A stretch of DNA of 64,000 nucleotides. Source: Planctomycetota bacterium (lineage in GTDB: Bacteria; Planctomycetota; UBA1135; GCA-002686595). The stretch is taken from NCBI GenBank assembly GCA_016779205.1, contig JADHOC010000017.1:56551-120550 (forward strand). The letters run 5' to 3'. Below the pieces are notes generated by a model, which did no database searches, was not told the DNA's origin, and saw only the letters and a list, made by a program, of their open reading frames with translations. The position numbers and the translations under genes were made by a program. Shown piece by piece: positions 46,129 to 55,793 of the stretch. Every line of letters starts with the position of its first letter. Within the stretch, counting starts at the first letter, position 1.

Positions 46129-47373
46129 ATGATCGAGGTCGCAGCAGCAACCGAGGCGGCCCCGGGGCCCTACGAGACCCCCTCCGGCCGTCGTCCCCAG
46201 GACTGGACGTCGCCCCTCGCCACCGCCGGCGGCGCGGACGCCGAGGTGGCCCGCATCGCGGGCAAGGTCGAGGACGGAGAGCGCATCAGCGCCGAGGAGG
46301 CCCTCCACCTCCACGAGCGCGCGGACCTCCTGACCCTCGGGCGCCTGGCCGACCTCGTCCGTCGCCGCAAGCACCCGGAGAACCGGGTCACCTACATCGT
46401 CGACCGGAACATCAACCCGACGAACGTCTGCCTGACCGACTGCGGCTTCTGCGCCTTCTACCGCTCGCCGGGTGACCCGGAGGCCTACGTCCTCTCCCGC
46501 TCGGAGATCTACGAGAAAGTCGGCGAGCTCGCGCGCCTGGGCGGCCGCCAGGTCCTCATGCAGGGCGGGCACCACCCGCGCGTCCTCTCGGAGTGGTGGG
46601 GTGAGCTCATCAGCGACCTCGCCGAGCGTTTCCCTGAGGTGAACAGCCACGCCCTCTCCGCGCCGGAGCTTGACCACTTCGCCCAGTACGAGAAGCGGCC
46701 CGTCGAGGAGGTCATCCGCGACCTCAAGGACGCTGGCCTCGGCAGCGTGCCTGGCGCGGGCGCCGAGATGCTCGTGGAGCGCGTCCGGAAGATCATCGCG
46801 CCCAAGAAGACCACCACCGACCGGTGGCTCGACGTGCACCGCAAGATCCACGAGGGCGGCCTGCGCTCGAGCGCGACGATGATGTTCGGCCACGTGGAGA
46901 CGGCGGCCGAGCGGGTCGAGCACCTGCAGCGTGTCCGCGACCTGCAGGACGAGACGGGCGGCTTCACCGCGTTCATCTCCTGGACCTGCCAGCCCGACGG
47001 CGTGCCCCGTGAGCAGGACTACCCGGAGAAGGCCACCCCTGCGGTCTACCTGCGGGTGCAGGCCCTGAGCCGGATCTTCCTCGACAACGTGGAGAGCATC
47101 CAGACCAGCTACGTCACCCAGGGCATGAAGATGGGTCAGATGAGCCTGCAGTTCGGCGCCAACGACTTCGGGGGCACCATGCTCGAGGAGAACGTCGTGT
47201 CGGCCGCGGGCTGCTTCCACCTCTCCTCGGTCCAGACCGTGGAGCACCTGATCCAGTCGGCGGGCTTCACGCCCCGACAGCGCAACTCCTGGTACGGCCT
47301 GGTGGACGAGCGCCACGACGGGCCGGTCTTCCCCGCCAACCGCGAGGACGCTGCACCGGGGGTCCAGGCATGA
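46129..47373 (+). CDS. mqnC: Cyclic dehypoxanthinyl futalosine synthase
   Basis: A 414-residue radical SAM enzyme of the futalosine menaquinone route, cyclising dehypoxanthinyl futalosine. The [4Fe-4S] motif is C-x3-C-x2-C in NVCLTDCGFCAFYR. The region SYVTQGMKMGQMSLQFGANDFGG followed by TMLEENVVSAAG is characteristic of MqnC rather than MqnE. An N-terminal extension of ~40 residues is unremarkable. Overlaps mqnE by ATGA. The pair indicates menaquinone-based respiration. Confidence 0.92.
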   Translation: MIEVAAATEAAPGPYETPSGRRPQDWTSPLATAGGADAEVARIAGKVEDGERISAEEALHLHERADLLTLGRLADLVRRRKHPENRVTYIVDRNINPTNVCLTDCGFCAFYRSPGDPEAYVLSRSEIYEKVGELARLGGRQVLMQGGHHPRVLSEWWGELISDLAERFPEVNSHALSAPELDHFAQYEKRPVEEVIRDLKDAGLGSVPGAGAEMLVERVRKIIAPKKTTTDRWLDVHRKIHEGGLRSSATMMFGHVETAAERVEHLQRVRDLQDETGGFTAFISWTCQPDGVPREQDYPEKATPAVYLRVQALSRIFLDNVESIQTSYVTQGMKMGQMSLQFGANDFGGTMLEENVVSAAGCFHLSSVQTVEHLIQSAGFTPRQRNSWYGLVDERHDGPVFPANREDAAPGVQA

Positions 47374-48536
47374 GCGCTTCCCTCCAGAGCGAGGCCATCC
47401 GGGCCCAGGCCGCGGCCGCCGGGATTGGCGACATCGCGGAGCGCGTGTTCGCGGGCGAGCGCCTGTCCAGGGAGGACGGGGTGCGGCTCTACGGGGCCGA
47501 CCTGCACGCGGTAGGCGCGCTGGCCAACTGGGTCCGCGAGCGCAAGCACGGCGACCTGACGTACTTCAACGTCAACCAGCACATCAACTACACGAACGTC
47601 TGCAACAAGCTCTGCCGCTTCTGCGCGTTCCAGCGCCTCCCAGGGCAGGAGGGGGCGTACGTGATGAAGCCCGAGGAGGTCGCGGAGAAGATCCGCGCCC
47701 AGCTCGATGAGCCGGTGACCGAGGTCCACATGGTGGCGGGGATCTACCCCAAGCTCCCCTACGAGTACTACCTCGACATCCTGCGCGCCGTGAAGGAGGT
47801 CCGCCCGGCCATCCACATCAAGGCGTTCACGATGATCGAGCTGATGCAGATCGCGCGCCGCGCCAAGAAGCCCCTGGCCGAGGTCCTGCCGGAGCTCGTG
47901 GAGGCGGGGCTCGGCTCCTGCCCGGGCGGCGGGGCCGAGGTCTTCTCCGACCGGGTCCGCGACGAGGGCTACGACAAGAAGAACACGGGCGACGAGTGGA
48001 TTGACACCGCCCGCACCGTGCACCAGGCCGGCCTCCACTCGAACTGCACCATGCTCCACGGTCACATCGAGACCGTGGAGGAGCGCGTGGATCACCTGGA
48101 CCGCCTGCGCCTCCTGCAGGACGAGACCGGCGGCTTCCAGACCTACATCCCCCTCAGCTTCCACCCGGACAACACGGAGTGGAGCCACCTCCCCGGCCCC
48201 ACCGCCCTGGAGGAGCTCCGGGAGATCGCCGTGAGCCGCCTGCTGCTCGACAACATCGACCACATCAAGGCGTACTGGATCATGCTCTCGATCCCCGTGG
48301 CCCAGATGGCGCTGGCCTACGGGGCCGACGACGTGGACGGCACCGTGGTCGAGGAGAAGATCTACCACGAGGCCGGCGCCACCACCCCCCAGCAGGTCCT
48401 GCGCGCCGAGCTCGTCCAGTGGATCCGCGACGCGGGCCGCATCCCGGTCGAGCGCGACACCATCTACAACGTCCTCTGGAGCGCCGACGAGGCCCTCGCC
48501 CCCGTGGGCGAGACCGCGCCCGTCGCGACGGTCTGA
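47370..48536 (+). CDS. mqnE: Aminofutalosine synthase
   Basis: A 388-residue radical SAM enzyme that joins SAM to the MqnA product to give aminofutalosine. The cluster motif is NVCNKLCRFCAFQR (C-x3-C-x2-C). HMVAGIYPKLPYEYYLDIL, IHIKAFTMIEL and SCPGGGAEVFSDRVR are typical of MqnE, and the ending contains VAQMALAYGADDVDGTVVEE. Overlaps mqnC by 4 nt, so the genes are co-translated. Confidence 0.92.
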   Translation: MSASLQSEAIRAQAAAAGIGDIAERVFAGERLSREDGVRLYGADLHAVGALANWVRERKHGDLTYFNVNQHINYTNVCNKLCRFCAFQRLPGQEGAYVMKPEEVAEKIRAQLDEPVTEVHMVAGIYPKLPYEYYLDILRAVKEVRPAIHIKAFTMIELMQIARRAKKPLAEVLPELVEAGLGSCPGGGAEVFSDRVRDEGYDKKNTGDEWIDTARTVHQAGLHSNCTMLHGHIETVEERVDHLDRLRLLQDETGGFQTYIPLSFHPDNTEWSHLPGPTALEELREIAVSRLLLDNIDHIKAYWIMLSIPVAQMALAYGADDVDGTVVEEKIYHEAGATTPQQVLRAELVQWIRDAGRIPVERDTIYNVLWSADEALAPVGETAPVATV

Positions 48537-48562
48537 AGCGCAAGGACCCGGAGCGCGGCCCG

Positions 48563-48568
48563 TACCAT
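48563..48568 (+). promoter_or_regulatory. Putative -10 element of the sulfatase gene at 48575
   Basis: TACCAT ends 6 nt before the ATG at 48575; no Shine-Dalgarno sequence lies between. Confidence 0.3.
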
Positions 48569-48574
48569 GGGCCC

Positions 48575-50194
48575 ATGAGCTTCTCCGGCCGGCTGACCTC
48601 CCTCGTCCTCTTTGCCTCCCTGAGCTCGCTAGCTCCGGCGGCGCAGGATCTCCCCAACGTCGTGATCGTCTACGCGGACGACCTCGGCTACGGCGACCTC
48701 TCCTCCTACAACCCGGACGCTGCCTACGAGACGCCGCGGCTCGACCGGATGGCGGCGGAGGGGATCCGGTTCACCGACGCCCACAGCCCCTCGACCATCT
48801 GCTCCCCCTCGCGGGCGGGGCTCTACGCGGGACAGCTGATCTGCCGGACGGGCCGCGGCTCGCGGGCCTTCGAGGGGCCCGGGGGCCCGAGCTACCTCGA
48901 GCCGGGGATGGTGTCCATCGCGGACATGGCCCGCTCGCAGGGCTACCGCACGGCGGTCTTCGGGAAGTGGCACGTGGGGCTGACCTGGTTCGACGGCGAG
49001 GGGAAGCGCCTGGGCGGCGGCTTCGAGAACTCCCTGAAGATCGACTACGAGAAGAGCACGCCCCTGCTCGACGGTCCGAACGCCCGGGGCTTCGACGTGT
49101 CCTTCGTGACGCCGAACTGCCCGACCACCGACCCCCTGTACCTCTACCTCAAGGACGGGATGGTCGTCACGCCCGCCAGCGTCCGCCACAAGCGTGACCG
49201 CCTCCCGAACCCCGGCGGCAAGTGGCGCTGGGACAATGACGAGGGCTGGATGGCGCCGGGCTACCGATTCGTGGGCGCGGACCAGCTCTTCCTGGAGAAG
49301 GCCCTCGCCTTCATCCGGGCCCACCGGGAGCAGCGCCCAGGCGAGCCCTTCTTCCTGGTGCTCTCCACCCAGATCTCCCACGCGCCCGTCCTGCCCTCAC
49401 CCGAGTTCGCGGGGACCTCCGGCGCTGGGGCGCGCGGGGACTTCGTGCGGGAGCTCGACCAGATCACCGGCCGGCTCCTCGACGCCCTGGCCGAGCTGGA
49501 GATCGACGGGGACACGCTCGTGATGTTCAACTCGGATAACGGTCCGGAGACGGTCCACACGCGCTGGATGCGCGAGGACCACGGGCACGACGCCGCGGGC
49601 GGGCTGCGCGGCATGAAGCGCGACGGCTGGGAGGGCGGGCACCGCGTCCCCTTCATCGCGCGCTGGCCCGGTCACATCCCCGCCGGTCAGGTCTCCAGCC
49701 AGCTCACCAACACCACCGACCTCTTCGCGACCGTCGCGTCCCTCGCGGGGCACGAGCTCCCCGCCGAGGTCGCCGTGGACAGCTTCGACATGCTCCCCGC
49801 GATGCTCGGCCTGCAGGACGACGCCGACCCGATCCGGCCCCATATGCTCACCCAGAGCTTCCGCGGCGAGTTCCAGCTCCGGGCGGGTCCGTGGAAGTAC
49901 CTGGACCACGCGGGCTCGGGCGGCAACAACTACTCGAAGGGCTGGATGAAGGAGTACGCGCTCCCCGAGGGCGAAGGCGAGCCGCCCGTCGGCCAGCTCT
50001 ATCACCTCGGCCGGGACCCCGAAGAGGTGACCAACCTCTTCGATGCCGAGCCCGAGCGGCGCGACGAGATGAGGGCGCTCCTCGCCCGCCTGACCTCAAG
50101 TGAAGGTGGACGAACCGCTCCGGTGGCGCGCCCCCCCATGGGAATGGCGGCCATCCGCGAGGTCACCCGCGAGGGCGACCCCTCCGGGCGTTGA
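48575..50194 (+). CDS. Type I sulfatase
   Basis: A 539-residue secreted sulfatase that hydrolyses sulfate esters. Signal peptide ~1-24; metal site VVIVYADDLGYGDLSS; the formylglycine motif CSPSRAG (Cys type, needing an FGE); FGKWHVGLTW; a C-terminal half with FNSDNGPETVH, GGLRGMKRDGWEGGHRVPF and YHLGRDPEEVTNLF. Substrate unknown; planctomycetes use many against sulfated algal polysaccharides. ATG 48575 is chosen because the signal peptide starts there. Same strand as mqnE, 38 bp after it. Confidence 0.93.
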   Translation: MSFSGRLTSLVLFASLSSLAPAAQDLPNVVIVYADDLGYGDLSSYNPDAAYETPRLDRMAAEGIRFTDAHSPSTICSPSRAGLYAGQLICRTGRGSRAFEGPGGPSYLEPGMVSIADMARSQGYRTAVFGKWHVGLTWFDGEGKRLGGGFENSLKIDYEKSTPLLDGPNARGFDVSFVTPNCPTTDPLYLYLKDGMVVTPASVRHKRDRLPNPGGKWRWDNDEGWMAPGYRFVGADQLFLEKALAFIRAHREQRPGEPFFLVLSTQISHAPVLPSPEFAGTSGAGARGDFVRELDQITGRLLDALAELEIDGDTLVMFNSDNGPETVHTRWMREDHGHDAAGGLRGMKRDGWEGGHRVPFIARWPGHIPAGQVSSQLTNTTDLFATVASLAGHELPAEVAVDSFDMLPAMLGLQDDADPIRPHMLTQSFRGEFQLRAGPWKYLDHAGSGGNNYSKGWMKEYALPEGEGEPPVGQLYHLGRDPEEVTNLFDAEPERRDEMRALLARLTSSEGGRTAPVARPPMGMAAIREVTREGDPSGR

Positions 50195-50224
50195 GGGCCG
50201 GTCCCTGCGGAGCGACCTCGGCCC

Positions 50225-52297
50225 TCAGTCCTTCGCCGGCTCCAGCGCCACGGCGTCGGCGATGACGTAGCCGTCCGTCCCGCGGTTGGAGAGCTCCACG
50301 ACCACCTCGCCCGGCTCGAGCTCCCACTCGCCGAGGACCTCGTAGGCCCCCTGGGCCGGAGCCCGCCGCTGATCCAGCTCGAAGCGCCCGAGCACCTCGC
50401 CCGCCCGGACCTCCACCGGGACCGCGGAGGCGCGGTTCCCGCTCGCGGTCCAGGCGATCCGCACCTGGTAACGCCCGGCCTGCGGGACCTGGAGCCGATA
50501 GCGCACCGACTGGGTCCCCTTGCGGACGTTGCCGTCGTGGCGGTAGCCCGTCCCGAACCACCCCCCCACCGACTGGCTGAGGGTCTCGAAGCCCGCGCGC
50601 TCGGCCGCGTCCTCGTCGACCACGATGGTCCCAAGGCTCTCGAGGGCACGGCCCTTCGGCCCCTCCTTCACCGGAGGAGGGATCAGCACCTGCCCATCGG
50701 CCAGCAGCCGCTCCTCGAGCCGCGCACGGTCCACCGCCTGGACGCTACACCTCGACCGTACGGCGTGGACGGCCGCGGTCGCCGCCGACTGGGCGAGGAT
50801 CATGAACACGGGCTCCATACGGATCGAGCCGAAGGCCACGTGGGTCGCGGAGGGGCAGCAGACCACGAGCAGGTTCTGGCACTCGGCGCGGACGGGCGTC
50901 AGCGCGTCGTACCCGATGCGGAATGGCCGCGGGACGCGGACCTGCACGTCCCCCTCGTTGCGCACCTGACCCGAGGCGTCCACGTAGCGGCGTACGTTGT
51001 GGGAGTCCATGGTGTAGGCGGCCAGCCCCACGGGGGACGCCGCCACCTCCGCGCTGCGGCAGTGATGCTCGGTCATGACCAGCGCCCCCCTCATGCGCCG
51101 CGCCTCGCGGACGTAGAGCTGAGGCGAGTACCCACCCGTCTCCACGAACTCGTCCTTCGCGGGCCCCCACCGCCCGATCTCCGCGCGAATCTCTGCGGGC
51201 ACCCGGTCGCTCGAGACCAGCGTCCAGAGCAGCCCCTCGGTCCAGCGCCGGTGGCCGCGATAGAGCTCTGCCCGCTCCTCGTAGCTGGCCTCGGCCCAGG
51301 GCTCGCTGTGGCCGATCCAGTCGAGGGACACCCCGCGGTTGTTGTTGGTGTCGGTCTTGCGGTTCGGCATCCCGATCGGACTCCACGGCGCGCGATCCGC
51401 GCCCGCCTCGAAGTCGCGCAGCAGGAGCTCGTAGCGAGCGGCGTCGTAGCCCTCGGGCTCGACGATGGGCAGCCGGTTCTCCGGGTGGTCCGTGAAGCAG
51501 AGCCGCAGGCAGTAGGCCTGCACGTTGCGGTCCCCCTCCCCGTCCACCCGGGGCCCCTCCAGCCCCACCTCCGGCAGCAGGCCGCTGGTGGGGTCGCCGG
51601 GGCGCACCCACGGGTCGACGCCGGGGGCGAACTGGTGGTAGCGGGCCAGCGCCGTGCGCACCCCCGCAAGCGACTCACCGAACTCCGCCTCCCCCTCGCG
51701 ACCCACCGTATAGCTGACCCCGGCGAGGGCCATGAGGTCCCCCTCGTAGGTCGCGTCCATGAACACCCGCCCTTCGATCCGGCGCCCCGACTCGGTCTTG
51801 ATCCACTGGATCGAAGGGCCCTCGCTGCCCTCTGCCGTCGCGAGCCCGATGCCGCCGGGAGACCGATCCAGGCGTTCGCCCCGGAGGACCGTGACGCCGT
51901 ACTCCTCGATGAGCCCCTCGAAGATCTGCTCGGCCACGTGGGGCTCGAACGCCCACATGACCTCGCCGTCGCTCGCCCGGGCGCCGCCGCGGTACGCCTC
52001 GGCGCGCTCCTGGCGCCAGGCCTCGGGCCGGTCGTAGTGGCGCGAGACGCGCCGGTAGAACTCGCGCGAGAGCCCCCCGACTGCGCCCTTGTGCCCGATG
52101 TCGGTGGCCCCCAGCCCGCCGCTGGAGAGCCCCCCGAGCCGGCCGTCGGGGTCCACGAGCCACGCGGTGCCCCCCATGCGCTGGACCTGGCAGGCCGCGA
52201 TCACGCCGGCGCTCGTCCCTCCGTAGATCACCACGTCTGGCATCGGCTCCTTTGGAGCGGAGAGACCACCGAGGCAGAGGAGCAGGGCCTGGATCAT
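50225..52297 (-). CDS. Xanthan-lyase-like FAD-dependent oxidoreductase with C-terminal carbohydrate-binding-like domain
   Basis: A 690-residue protein. A short signal-like N-terminus precedes a Rossmann FAD motif (VVIYGGTSAGVIAACQ), then GGLSSGGLGATDIGH, VFMDATYEGDLMALAGVSY and later SATHVAFGSIRMEPVFMILAQSAATA. This is the FAD_oxidored/xan-lyase family. The last ~130 residues (YRLQVPQAGRYQVRIAWT and LEPGEVVVELSNRGTDGYV) form a beta sandwich like golvesin/xanthan-lyase C-terminal domains. Redox substrate unknown, likely on polysaccharide. ATG 52297 is chosen. Adjacent to the sulfatase, convergent. Confidence 0.85.
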   Translation of the reverse strand: MIQALLLCLGGLSAPKEPMPDVVIYGGTSAGVIAACQVQRMGGTAWLVDPDGRLGGLSSGGLGATDIGHKGAVGGLSREFYRRVSRHYDRPEAWRQERAEAYRGGARASDGEVMWAFEPHVAEQIFEGLIEEYGVTVLRGERLDRSPGGIGLATAEGSEGPSIQWIKTESGRRIEGRVFMDATYEGDLMALAGVSYTVGREGEAEFGESLAGVRTALARYHQFAPGVDPWVRPGDPTSGLLPEVGLEGPRVDGEGDRNVQAYCLRLCFTDHPENRLPIVEPEGYDAARYELLLRDFEAGADRAPWSPIGMPNRKTDTNNNRGVSLDWIGHSEPWAEASYEERAELYRGHRRWTEGLLWTLVSSDRVPAEIRAEIGRWGPAKDEFVETGGYSPQLYVREARRMRGALVMTEHHCRSAEVAASPVGLAAYTMDSHNVRRYVDASGQVRNEGDVQVRVPRPFRIGYDALTPVRAECQNLLVVCCPSATHVAFGSIRMEPVFMILAQSAATAAVHAVRSRCSVQAVDRARLEERLLADGQVLIPPPVKEGPKGRALESLGTIVVDEDAAERAGFETLSQSVGGWFGTGYRHDGNVRKGTQSVRYRLQVPQAGRYQVRIAWTASGNRASAVPVEVRAGEVLGRFELDQRRAPAQGAYEVLGEWELEPGEVVVELSNRGTDGYVIADAVALEPAKD

Positions 52298-52334
52298 GGG
52301 AGCGTGAGGGGATGCTGGGGAGTTCCCCGGGGAT

Positions 52335-53807
52335 TCAGCGGCCTTGCGATCCGTCCACGTCCCCTTCGGCGGGCGCCCGATGGAATCGCCAGGAATACAG
52401 GTCACCATCCCTCAGGTGGAACCGGAGCCGAACCGGCCTCCCCTGGAGGGTTCCGAGGTCAGCGTCTCCTGCCCACCGGGCGGCGCCACTGACGTCGTTG
52501 CCGATGAGCTCCACCGCCGCGTCGAGGCCGAAGCCCGGGATCGCCTCCCCGTCCGCCTCGACGACCTCGACCCGGAGCCCCCCTGCAGCAGAGGTGGCGT
52601 AGTTGAGCTCGAGGGCGTCCCCCTCGAAGCGCAGGGCCTTGGTGGTGAGGACCCCGCCCGTGAACCCCGCGTGGAGGCTCGCGATGCCGTCGAGCCTCAG
52701 GGAGTAGCGATGCAGCGCGGCGGTCGGCTGCGCGTACTTCTGGTTGACGTAGAGCGACATCTCCGCCGGCCCCGTCTGGACCAGGTTCAGGGCCGGATAG
52801 TTGGAGCGGGAGACCCAGTTCTCCAGGCCGACTCCGGGTCGAAGGAAGGCCTCCCTGAACGTCCGGTCGTAGGTCAGCCCGCCGCGGGAGGTCAGGAGGA
52901 CGGCGTCGGAGCAGTCCCGGAAGTACCCCGGGTCGACCCCGAGCCGGGCGGCACCTTCGGCGTCGAGGACCGCGCGCCCGGGCATGAAGCGGGCGGCGAT
53001 GGCGACGTAGACCCTTGGGGCGCGGAAGTAGGGGTGGGTCTGGTTGGTATAGATGTGCTCCAGGCCCTCCCCCGTGAACGCCATGGGCCGCGACTCCGTC
53101 CAGGTCAGGAAGTCCGTGGAGGTCGCCCGGCTCACGGAGCGGAAGCCGGTGTACTCCTCGCCCGTCCAGGTTCGCATGTAGCAGGCGTAGCAGCCCTCGG
53201 CCTCTGACCAGAACGCCACGTTCTGGGAGTCGAACATCCCGTCCGTCATGAGCGGCGCCTGCCGCACGCGCTCCCACCGGAACCCGTCCCCCGAACTCCA
53301 CCCCACGAGGCCCGAGGCCTCGACGCCGCTCAGCGCCTTGAAGCGCTCCCCCGCAGGGACGCCGGGCCGGGTGTCCAGGAAGGGACTGAAGTTGTGGGAG
53401 TACGGCGGGTCCTCCGCGAGCACGACGTTGTTGTCGCGAGTCCCGGATACCTCGAAGAGGCCGAGGGACGGCCGGCGCCACTCGAGGCCGTCGTCGCTCA
53501 CCGCGACGCACGTCCGCTCGAGGTCCGAGCCGTCGGCCCCCGCCTCTCCGAGACCGCGGTAATAGAGGAGGAAGCCCCCCTCGTGGGCGATCACCGTCGA
53601 GTAGCCACAGAAGCGTCCTTCCCACGGGGCGTCGAACTCGAACACCGGACCCTCATCCCTGGGGATCCCGAGCCGGAGCTCGCAGCCGTCGGTGGACTCG
53701 ATCAGGTGCCGATCCACGAAGAGCTGACGGTCCTGACCGATCGCGACGACCTCGCCCTGGGCGACCTGAAGGCTCGCCGCGGCGAGGAGGAGACTCTCGA
53801 GGATCAT
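52335..53807 (-). CDS. Secreted glycoside-hydrolase-like beta-propeller protein
   Basis: A 490-residue exported protein. After the signal peptide comes GQDRQLFVDRHLIESTDG, then repeated Asp-box-like beta strands (CVAVSDDGLEWRRPSLG, VGWSSGDGFRWERV and TSTDFLTWTESRP) typical of five-bladed GH32/GH43/GH117-like propellers, and DAVLLTSRGGLTYDRTF. No catalytic triad can be fixed by eye. Proteins like this often neighbour planctomycete sulfatases, consistent with polysaccharide breakdown. The gene is 37 bp upstream of the xanthan-lyase-like gene. Confidence 0.75.
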   Translation of the reverse strand: MILESLLLAAASLQVAQGEVVAIGQDRQLFVDRHLIESTDGCELRLGIPRDEGPVFEFDAPWEGRFCGYSTVIAHEGGFLLYYRGLGEAGADGSDLERTCVAVSDDGLEWRRPSLGLFEVSGTRDNNVVLAEDPPYSHNFSPFLDTRPGVPAGERFKALSGVEASGLVGWSSGDGFRWERVRQAPLMTDGMFDSQNVAFWSEAEGCYACYMRTWTGEEYTGFRSVSRATSTDFLTWTESRPMAFTGEGLEHIYTNQTHPYFRAPRVYVAIAARFMPGRAVLDAEGAARLGVDPGYFRDCSDAVLLTSRGGLTYDRTFREAFLRPGVGLENWVSRSNYPALNLVQTGPAEMSLYVNQKYAQPTAALHRYSLRLDGIASLHAGFTGGVLTTKALRFEGDALELNYATSAAGGLRVEVVEADGEAIPGFGLDAAVELIGNDVSGAARWAGDADLGTLQGRPVRLRFHLRDGDLYSWRFHRAPAEGDVDGSQGR

Positions 53808-53813
53808 GGATGG

Positions 53814-53819
53814 AGTCTA
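53814..53819 (-). promoter_or_regulatory. Putative -10 element, leaderless promoter of the propeller gene
   Basis: TAGACT on the minus strand ends 6 nt before the ATG at 53807, with no Shine-Dalgarno sequence between. Confidence 0.4.
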
Positions 53820-53878
53820 CCCACACGCGGTGGCCGACTTCACCGCCTCGGGGGCGAGGAGGCCTCGGCGCAGACCCG

Positions 53879-54460
53879 CTAGCGAAGGATCGCGGACAGG
53901 GGCATCGGCTCTCCGTCCGACTTCCAGCCCCCTCCCCGGAGCCCGAGCACGCCTGAGGGCGCGCCCTCGGCCGCCAGGATCACCTCGGCCACGAGGGTGA
54001 AGGGGCCTTCCCCCTTGGGCTCGAAGCACGTCTCCTGGGTGTAGAGCGAGGTTGTCCGCCCGCCCACAGCTCCCGACCAGACCCACTCCCCCAGGGGTGC
54101 GCGCTCCCTGAAGATCACGTCCCCCTTCGCGTCCTCGAGCCGGAGCTCGAAGGTGGTGGCGGACCAGGGTTCGGCCTGCTTCTCGATCAGCTCATCGCCG
54201 GAGGGCAACGGGAGATCGAGGTCCAGGTAGCCCACCAGCGCGACGCTGGGGAACCACTCCACCTCGCGCCGGATGACCTGCGCCCGATCGAGGTCGAGGG
54301 GTTCGGGCAACGTGAACCCGTAGCGCTCGGTCCCCACGGCCTCTCCGCCGTCCACGAAGGTGAACGCGCCGTTGGGAACGGGCTCGAGCTGGGGTCCCGA
54401 CCCACAGCTGGGGCAGAGGAGGGGAGCGGGCAGGGCGAGCAGGAGCGGGGCGAGGCGCAT
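53879..54460 (-). CDS. Small exported lipoprotein of unknown function
   Basis: A 193-residue protein with a Leu/Pro-rich signal ending in a Cys-containing region (LLCPSCGSGP), so probably a lipoprotein. The mature part is beta-rich: EPVPNGAFTFVDGGEAVG, YGFTLPEPLDLDRAQV and DAKGDVIFRERAPLGEWVW. Unknown family. The 111 bp on its start side hold nothing clear. Confidence 0.65.
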   Translation of the reverse strand: MRLAPLLLALPAPLLCPSCGSGPQLEPVPNGAFTFVDGGEAVGTERYGFTLPEPLDLDRAQVIRREVEWFPSVALVGYLDLDLPLPSGDELIEKQAEPWSATTFELRLEDAKGDVIFRERAPLGEWVWSGAVGGRTTSLYTQETCFEPKGEGPFTLVAEVILAAEGAPSGVLGLRGGGWKSDGEPMPLSAILR

Positions 54461-54571
54461 GGCGGCGTTTGGCAGGGAGGAAGGGGCCGGTCGAGGAGGG
54501 CTTGGAGCGACACCGAGGCGATTTCCGTCCTTCCGCCAGTTCCACCGACTCCGGCCGGCGCGGCGCCCCGG

Positions 54572-55780
54572 TCAGCGAGCGGGCGTCGCCGGCGCGAGGG
54601 CCTCCACCGGAGTCGACCAGCGTCGCGTCCGGGTGCCCTTCGGGGTGAGCACCGGCCCGAGCCCGCCCGAGTGGAGTCCCTCCTCCACCCGAAGGGCCGC
54701 CCGATCCCAGCCCCACTTCTCCTCGACGACCACCCTCGCCCGCGCCCCGGCCGCCGCGAGCCGGCCCAGGTCGGAGGTCCAGTTCAGGATCACCTCCGCG
54801 AGCGCCGCCGGTTCGTCGTCCCGGAGCAGCGAGCCCGTGACACCGTCGTCGATGATCTCCCGGGCGGCGCCACGGTCGAGGGCCACTGCCGGGCACCCCG
54901 CGGACATGGCCTCGAGGATCGCGATGCCGAAGGGCTCGAAGCGCGACGGGCAGAGGAAGAGCGAGGCCTCCAGGTAGCGACGCTGGAGCTCGTCCCGGCG
55001 TTCACCGTCGAGGGCGCCGACCCACTCGACCCCGGGTTCGTCCACGGCCATCCCCGCAGGCCCGATCACCTGGAGGCGAAGGTCGGGTCGCGCCTTCCGC
55101 GCGATCCGGAACGCGTCGAGGACCAGGGGGCCGTTCTTCCGCTGCCAGTCGCGCCCGACGAAGAGGACGGTGCGGCCGTCATGGGGCGCCCGCTCCGGCA
55201 GGTCCAGGTCGAAGTTCGTCCCCGCCCCGGTGACCACCAGCCGATCGTGCGGGATCCCGTAGTCCTCCTCGAGGGACGCCGCGCACCAACGGGTCCGCGG
55301 AAAGAGCACCGTGCAGCGCTCGAGGATGTCCCGCTGCTGGGCCACGCACGCCTCGACCTCGAGGGGCGTGAGCCGCCCGAAGTCGTGCTCCCCCGCGCGG
55401 GCGATCTGGGCGAAGGTCGCGTCCAGGGCTGCCCCCACGGGGAGCGTCGCCCGGCCCCCGCGCGCCGCCGGAAAGAAGTCCGTCCCGTACATGAGCGCGG
55501 CATCGGCGTCGGCGCGGGCGAGGCTCCTCTCCGCCCGAGCGGATCGCAGCTCGACCGCGAGGGGCGACCAGCGGGCGCGGAGTCGATGCGCGGGCGCGCG
55601 GCGAGAGCGGGCGAGCTCCAGCGCGCGGGTCGCGAGGCTCGCCGGCCGCGGGAGGTCCACGTCCACAGCTCCCGCGAGGGACCCGAGCCCGTCGAGGGCG
55701 AGGAAGAGCTGCCGGGCTGACCCTGAGAAGCTGCGGCGACTGGTGGGGTCGCCGGAACAGAGTCCGAGAATCCGCGGCAT
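54572..55780 (-). CDS. Glycosyltransferase family 4-like
   Basis: A 402-residue GT-B glycosyltransferase. The C-terminal half has the family pattern: TVLFVGRDWQRKNGPLVLDA, LRLQVIGPAG, and SRFEPFGIAILEAMSAGCPA with the E-x7-E motif for the nucleotide-sugar donor. The N-terminal half is Ala/Arg-rich. Acceptor and donor are unknown; surface polysaccharide or glycolipid assembly is likely. ATG 55780 has TACGAT 7 nt upstream. Confidence 0.85.
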   Translation of the reverse strand: MPRILGLCSGDPTSRRSFSGSARQLFLALDGLGSLAGAVDVDLPRPASLATRALELARSRRAPAHRLRARWSPLAVELRSARAERSLARADADAALMYGTDFFPAARGGRATLPVGAALDATFAQIARAGEHDFGRLTPLEVEACVAQQRDILERCTVLFPRTRWCAASLEEDYGIPHDRLVVTGAGTNFDLDLPERAPHDGRTVLFVGRDWQRKNGPLVLDAFRIARKARPDLRLQVIGPAGMAVDEPGVEWVGALDGERRDELQRRYLEASLFLCPSRFEPFGIAILEAMSAGCPAVALDRGAAREIIDDGVTGSLLRDDEPAALAEVILNWTSDLGRLAAAGARARVVVEEKWGWDRAALRVEEGLHSGGLGPVLTPKGTRTRRWSTPVEALAPATPAR

Positions 55781-55787
55781 GTCTGCG

Positions 55788-55793
55788 ATCGTA
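55788..55793 (-). promoter_or_regulatory. Putative -10 element of the glycosyltransferase gene
   Basis: TACGAT on the minus strand ends 7 nt before the ATG at 55780. The remaining divergent gap (to 56032) contains no other clear signal. Confidence 0.3.
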
